Positions 60,330 to 64,000 of a stretch of DNA of 64,000 nt are shown here, one piece after another (position 1 is the first letter of the stretch; each line of letters opens with the position of its first letter). Source of the DNA: an uncultured Coriobacteriaceae bacterium (GTDB lineage Bacteria; Actinomycetota; Coriobacteriia; Coriobacteriales; Atopobiaceae). The position numbers and the translations under genes are program-made. The stretch covers positions 45,152 through 109,151 of the forward strand of contig CADAAU010000012.1 of assembly GCA_902786015.1 (NCBI GenBank), in the 5' to 3' direction. The notes below the pieces were generated by a model. That model made no database searches, was not told the origin of the DNA, and saw only the letters and a list, made by a program, of their open reading frames with translations.

Positions 60330-60506
60330 ATGAACGAAGACCACCGCTCACCCGAAGACATGAGCCTGCTCGAGAACGTCCGCATGATTGTGGGCGGCGT
60401 CGCAACCATCGTTGCCATTGTCGTGCCCGTCATACTCATCCGCAAACTCGTTCGCCGCATCGAAGAGGGCGAGACATTCAAAAAGATCGAGAGCCACCTT
60501 TACTAA
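60330..60506 (+). CDS. Small single-helix membrane protein
   Basis: A 58-residue protein with an acidic N-terminus, one hydrophobic helix (about 18-37, VGGVATIVAIVVPVILIRKL) and a basic, charged C-terminal end. The start is ATG at 60330 after AGAAGGG. The much longer open frame that contains it, from 59796, is out of frame with and inside the deacetylase gene, so only this part is likely real. Function is unknown. Confidence 0.55.
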   Translation: MNEDHRSPEDMSLLENVRMIVGGVATIVAIVVPVILIRKLVRRIEEGETFKKIESHLY

Positions 60507-60532
60507 GCCTGACGCTGCATATGTCCGTTCGG

Positions 60533-62341
60533 CTAAGCAAGTCCTAGCCGCTCCGCGAGCTCGAGCCATTCGGTTTCGAGCTCGTCGATTCTGCTGAGCG
60601 CGTCATCCAGATCGGCCTGACGTGTCATCAGGAACTCGAAGTCTGTAGGATCAGTCTTTTCCAAAAGCAACCTGAGTCGTTCCGGCTCTGATTCGAGCTT
60701 CTTCATCTTTCGTTCCACCGAGTCGAATCTTCGCTTGAGCTCACGACGCTCCGTGTTGCTCAAGCCCTCTTTGACAGATGCGCCTGACTCGTTGATAGCC
60801 TTTGGAGCTGCAGTAACCTTGGATTGCGCATCGAGCCGCTCCAAGTACTCGTCCACACCGCCAGGACAGTGTGTGAGCTTCCCAGCTATGAGGGCATATT
60901 GGTCGTCTGTCACTCGCTCGAGTAACGATCTGTCGTGGCTCACCATAACGAGCGTGCCCGGCCAAGTATCCAAAAGGTCCTCAACCGCAACCAGCATGTC
61001 GGTGTCTAGGTCATTGCCTGGCTCATCTAATATCAGCACATTCGGCTCTTCCATGAGCACGCACAGGAGCGCGAGCCGCCTGCGCTGTCCTCCCGAAAGG
61101 TCGCGCACGTACGTGGCCAAATCCAACCGCGAAAAACCCAGTCGCTCGAGCATTTGCTCGGGAGACTGCTCTTTGTCGCCCACCCTATACGAGCGCTTGT
61201 ACCGATGCAGGAGCTCCTCCACGCGCCAGTCGTCATACTCCGAAAGACGCTCGAGCCTCTGCCCAAGCCGACCAAACCGAACAGTTTTGCCAATCTTTAC
61301 CCACCCAGCGTCTGGGCGCTGCACTCCCGACAGCACCCGAAGCAACGTCGTCTTTCCAGCACCGTTTTCTCCCAGTATCCCCACACGCTCGCCAGGGCCC
61401 AAGATCCACGAAATGCCATCGAGCACGTCGAGCCTTTGATCGTTTGGCATGGGGTAGCTCACACCCACGTTGCGAAGCTCGACAACCTGCTTGCCAAGAC
61501 GTGTCATTGCCATTCTTTGGAGCTCAACGGTATCACGCAGCGGAGGGTCTTGCTCTACGAGCGCCATGGCGGCTTCTATCCTAAACCGTGGCTTGCTCGT
61601 TCGTGCCTTGGCACCATGCGCTAGCCAATTGAGCTCTTTGCGCAGAATATTCTGTCGCCGCTCTTCTGCGACCGCTGCCTGACGCTGCCGCTCGACGCGC
61701 TGTTGTACATACGCGGAATAACCACCCTCAAAAGGCTCCACGCACCCGTCGTGCACCTCCCACATGAGGGTACAAACCTCGTCCAAGAACCAACGGTCGT
61801 GCGTGACCACCAGCAATGCCCCGGCACCCTGAGGCCAGCGGTGAGTAAGATGATACGCCAACCAGCGTATGGTATGAAGGTCCAAGTGATTGGTGGGCTC
61901 ATCAAGACAAAGAACGTCCCAAGACCCCACAAGCAATCGCGCCAAATCCGCACGACGACGCTGACCACCCGAGAGGTCACCTATGCGCCCATACCACTCC
62001 AAGTCGCCAACCAACTCAGAAATGATTTCGCGCGTACGCGCCGAAGACGCCCATTCGTGAGTTGGTGCCTCACCCACCACGGCATGACACAAGGTCTCGT
62101 CGTCGTCCAAGCTGTCCTGTTGGCCCAAAATCCCAACCGTAATGCCGCGCCTATACGTCACCGAACCCTCATCGGACTCCAACCGTCCAGCCAGAATCGA
62201 AAGAAGCGTCGACTTGCCATCACCGTTGCGACCGACTATACCGATGCGATCCCCTTCGAAAACCGATACGTTCTGGTTGTTGAGCACGCGCTTGCCAGGC
62301 CACTCGTGGCCAACGCGCTCTCCCCCAATCAGGATTCCCAT
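60533..62341 (-). CDS. ABC-F family ATP-binding protein
   Basis: A 602-residue soluble protein with two ABC ATPase domains and no membrane helices: first P-loop GRNGDGKST (near residue 40), second GENGAGKTT (near 345), signatures LSGGQRRR (both), and Walker B LCLDEPTNHLDL and LILDEPGNDLDT. The linker between them and the charged C-terminal coiled coil (about 535-602) fit the ABC-F group, which includes EttA/Uup ribosome-associated factors and antibiotic-resistance ARE proteins. The Uup-like C-terminal coiled coil favours the former. The start is ATG at 62341, since AAAGGG lies 8 bases upstream; GTG at 62350 is too close. Confidence 0.9.
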   Translation of the reverse strand: MGILIGGERVGHEWPGKRVLNNQNVSVFEGDRIGIVGRNGDGKSTLLSILAGRLESDEGSVTYRRGITVGILGQQDSLDDDETLCHAVVGEAPTHEWASSARTREIISELVGDLEWYGRIGDLSGGQRRRADLARLLVGSWDVLCLDEPTNHLDLHTIRWLAYHLTHRWPQGAGALLVVTHDRWFLDEVCTLMWEVHDGCVEPFEGGYSAYVQQRVERQRQAAVAEERRQNILRKELNWLAHGAKARTSKPRFRIEAAMALVEQDPPLRDTVELQRMAMTRLGKQVVELRNVGVSYPMPNDQRLDVLDGISWILGPGERVGILGENGAGKTTLLRVLSGVQRPDAGWVKIGKTVRFGRLGQRLERLSEYDDWRVEELLHRYKRSYRVGDKEQSPEQMLERLGFSRLDLATYVRDLSGGQRRRLALLCVLMEEPNVLILDEPGNDLDTDMLVAVEDLLDTWPGTLVMVSHDRSLLERVTDDQYALIAGKLTHCPGGVDEYLERLDAQSKVTAAPKAINESGASVKEGLSNTERRELKRRFDSVERKMKKLESEPERLRLLLEKTDPTDFEFLMTRQADLDDALSRIDELETEWLELAERLGLA

Positions 62342-62359
62342 GCGCGGCACCCTTTCGGA

Positions 62360-63595
62360 TTATGCATCCAAGTATTCACTAATGTTGTCGAGCAGTCGTT
62401 CAGCGACCTCGTGCTTCGTAAGCGTAGGGAGCTCTTCTTCTCCCGCGGCCGAGATGAACGACACGCGATTCGTGTCGGCTCCAAAGCCAGAGTCTTCACG
62501 GCTCACGTCATTGGCAACGATAAGATCGCATTCCTTGCGTTCTAGCTTCGCGCGCGCATTCTCGATGAGGTCGTTTGTTTCGGCAGCAAACCCCACCACC
62601 ATCCGTCGCCGACCACCCTCGCGCTTCTTTGCGCACAGCTCGGCCAAAATATCCACCGTCTCGGTAAGCTCTATAACATCCAAGCGCTCCTTGGACTTCT
62701 TGAGCTTGTGGTCAGCCACCCGCATCGGCGTATAGTCTGCGACCGCTGCCGCACAAATGGCCACATCGGCGTCTGCAAACGCCGCGAGCGTCGCATCGTG
62801 CATCTGTGCTGCGGACACAACGTCAATGCGACGGACACCCCTTGGCGTGGGCAACGATACGGGGCCCGATATGAGGGTGACATCGGCTCCCCGAAGTGCT
62901 GCTGCCCTAGCAATGGCGTAGCCCATCTTCCCACTCGAAGAATTTGCAATGTAGCGAACCGGATCGATGGCCTCATGCGTGGGACCCGCCGTCACAACGA
63001 TATGCCTCGCAGAAAGCTTATCGGTCGCATGGTGAGTGGATGTGCTCAGAACGGCATCGGCAATCTGTTCGATTGGGGCAAGCTTCCCCTCGCCTGTGTC
63101 GTCGCAGGCAAGATGGCCCGATGTCGGCATGACAAATTGCACTTCCCGTTCGCGCAAAAGACTCACATTTGCCTGAGTCGCCGGCGCCTGCCACATGTGC
63201 ACGTTCATGGCAGGGGCAACTATTATGGGAGTTTGGGCTGGAACTGCCAACAACGTAGAAGATACGAGGTCGTCCGCCATTCCCGTCGCCATCTTTGCCA
63301 TCACGTTCGCAGTCGCCGGCATCACCAGCACCACATCCGCCCATCCGGCAAGGTCTATGTGCGGGATGGCCGAGTCTGTCCAATCAAAGAGCTCATAAGC
63401 AGTTCGCTCGTGCGTCAGACCCTCCCATGTTGCCGTTCCCACGAATCGAAGCGATTCCTGAGTTGCAGCCACGCGTACTTCGCAGTCTTCCCGCTGCAGC
63501 AGGCGAAGTACCTCAACTGCCTTGTAAGCAGCGATTCCCCCGCAAACGCAGAGGAGCACGCATCGCTTCCCAGAGGATGATTTTGTAATGCGCAT
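62360..63595 (-). CDS. coaBC: Bifunctional phosphopantothenoylcysteine decarboxylase/phosphopantothenate-cysteine ligase
   Basis: A 411-residue flavoprotein that carries two steps of coenzyme A synthesis. The N-terminal CoaC half has the flavin-binding GGIAAYKAVE and HIDLAGWAD with the catalytic His, PAMNVHMW and ACDDTGEGKL with the catalytic Cys; the CoaB half has GPTHEAIDPVRYIANSSSGKMG and the KLKKSK block. Length matches the family (about 400). The start is ATG at 63595 with AGGAACT-type weak site upstream. It precedes the ABC-F gene by 18 bases and follows the zinc-ribbon gene by 12, so all three may be one transcript. Confidence 0.94.
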   Translation of the reverse strand: MRITKSSSGKRCVLLCVCGGIAAYKAVEVLRLLQREDCEVRVAATQESLRFVGTATWEGLTHERTAYELFDWTDSAIPHIDLAGWADVVLVMPATANVMAKMATGMADDLVSSTLLAVPAQTPIIVAPAMNVHMWQAPATQANVSLLREREVQFVMPTSGHLACDDTGEGKLAPIEQIADAVLSTSTHHATDKLSARHIVVTAGPTHEAIDPVRYIANSSSGKMGYAIARAAALRGADVTLISGPVSLPTPRGVRRIDVVSAAQMHDATLAAFADADVAICAAAVADYTPMRVADHKLKKSKERLDVIELTETVDILAELCAKKREGGRRRMVVGFAAETNDLIENARAKLERKECDLIVANDVSREDSGFGADTNRVSFISAAGEEELPTLTKHEVAERLLDNISEYLDA

Positions 63596-63607
63596 GATAG
63601 GTAGTTC

Positions 63608-64000
63608 CTAGTCGTCGAGGTCAAACATGCCTTCGGTAACCAAGAGACGGTGACAATACGGGCATTCTGTGATTGCAGGGCCCCTCCGGATGTCGCCAAA
63701 TGCACTTGGCGATATGGTGACACGACATACCGACGGGACGTTACCTCTCAAGTGTTCGACCGCAAGGCCACCAAATCGTTTGACACCCGACTGATAACGC
63801 TCAAGCACCTGAGGTGTAATGTTTACGATAACGGACTCCCGCTCGAGCGAAAGCTTGCGCACGTCACGCTCGATGTCGGCTGTCTGTTCGCGCAGCCCCT
63901 CAACAAGCAACTCGCCTTCCGATACAAGCTTGTCATCCAAGGCGCGAGCATTCTGTTCGGCCAAACGTGCCTTCTCGAGCCGCGAAACGAGTTCTTTATG
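63608..64000 (-). CDS. Coiled-coil protein with C-terminal zinc-ribbon domain (5' end outside window)
   Basis: The C-terminal 130 codons of a protein that runs off the right edge; the frame is open to 64000. The visible part is a charged coiled coil (about 85 residues) ending in a zinc-ribbon-like segment of the CT398/C4-type zinc ribbon family, which has two CxxC knuckles. Here the second is intact (CPYC in ITECPYCHRLL) but the first has one Cys only (PSVC), so metal binding may be altered. It lies 12 bases upstream of coaBC. In related genomes it often precedes a NIF3-like gene. Function is unknown. Confidence 0.75.
   Translation of the reverse strand, partial: HKELVSRLEKARLAEQNARALDDKLVSEGELLVEGLREQTADIERDVRKLSLERESVIVNITPQVLERYQSGVKRFGGLAVEHLRGNVPSVCRVTISPSAFGDIRRGPAITECPYCHRLLVTEGMFDLDD

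Overview
The window is 64 kb of moderately GC-rich bacterial chromosome, gene-dense on both strands, with no phage, integrase, insertion sequence, CRISPR array or rRNA. Gene content (an actinobacterial-type Rho with a long charged N-terminal insert, tandem-MarR regulator, GCS2-type ligase, EgtA-like features, lipoproteins but no outer-membrane genes, formyl-THF ligase with a stand-alone methenyl-THF cyclohydrolase, frequent GTG/TTG starts) suggests an anaerobic monoderm of the Coriobacteriia, most likely an Olsenella/Atopobium relative (Atopobiaceae). That placement is inference from gene content, not a database match.

Layout: 1-6.6 kb holds the end of gltX, a flippase-like membrane protein, a glutamate-cysteine-ligase-like enzyme, a DUF4012-like membrane protein, tRNA-Pro, a diacylglycerol-kinase-family lipid kinase and tRNA-Glu. 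6.7-11.6 kb is an NHLM-type peptide exporter operon (short HlyD-like adaptor, C39-peptidase/ABC, second ABC) whose peptidase domain has lost all three catalytic residues and which has no recognisable precursor gene beside it. 11.9-17.9 kb has MTA/SAH nucleosidase, tRNA-Gly, an AEC permease paired with an OMP-decarboxylase-superfamily enzyme, and a CntK-like racemase co-operonic with a polar amino-acid ABC transporter. 18-21.3 kb is a PTS operon (EIIA, 1-phosphofructokinase, EI) without EIIB/EIIC.

21.5-28.4 kb carries tRNA-Lys, -His and -Arg, a Nudix hydrolase and the aspartate-family pathway (asd, lysC, hom, with divergent thrC). 28.4-40.5 kb has VanZ-like and unknown membrane proteins, an SDR, rho, a double-wHTH MarR protein, argS, pncB, a SKI2-like helicase and mntP. 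40.5-46.4 kb encodes envelope proteins: a glycan-binding-domain protein overlapping an M15 peptidase, and an M13 metallopeptidase lipoprotein interrupted by Thr-rich low-complexity inserts.

46.7-56.0 kb is the most interesting part. Two blocks of folate/one-carbon genes (fchA-folD-folE-folC-PTPS and fau-fhs) lie in the same direction and bracket a four-gene cyclic-nucleotide module: two stand-alone cNMP-binding proteins, an MBL-fold hydrolase and a class III nucleotide cyclase. The FolD here lacks the cyclohydrolase catalytic Lys and Gln, and the adjacent FchA could supply the missing step; the PTPS carries a CExxHGH motif that could replace FolB. 56-64 kb has a frameshifted beta-helix lipoprotein, a VanY-type carboxypeptidase, a polysaccharide deacetylase, a small membrane protein, an ABC-F protein, coaBC and a truncated zinc-ribbon protein.
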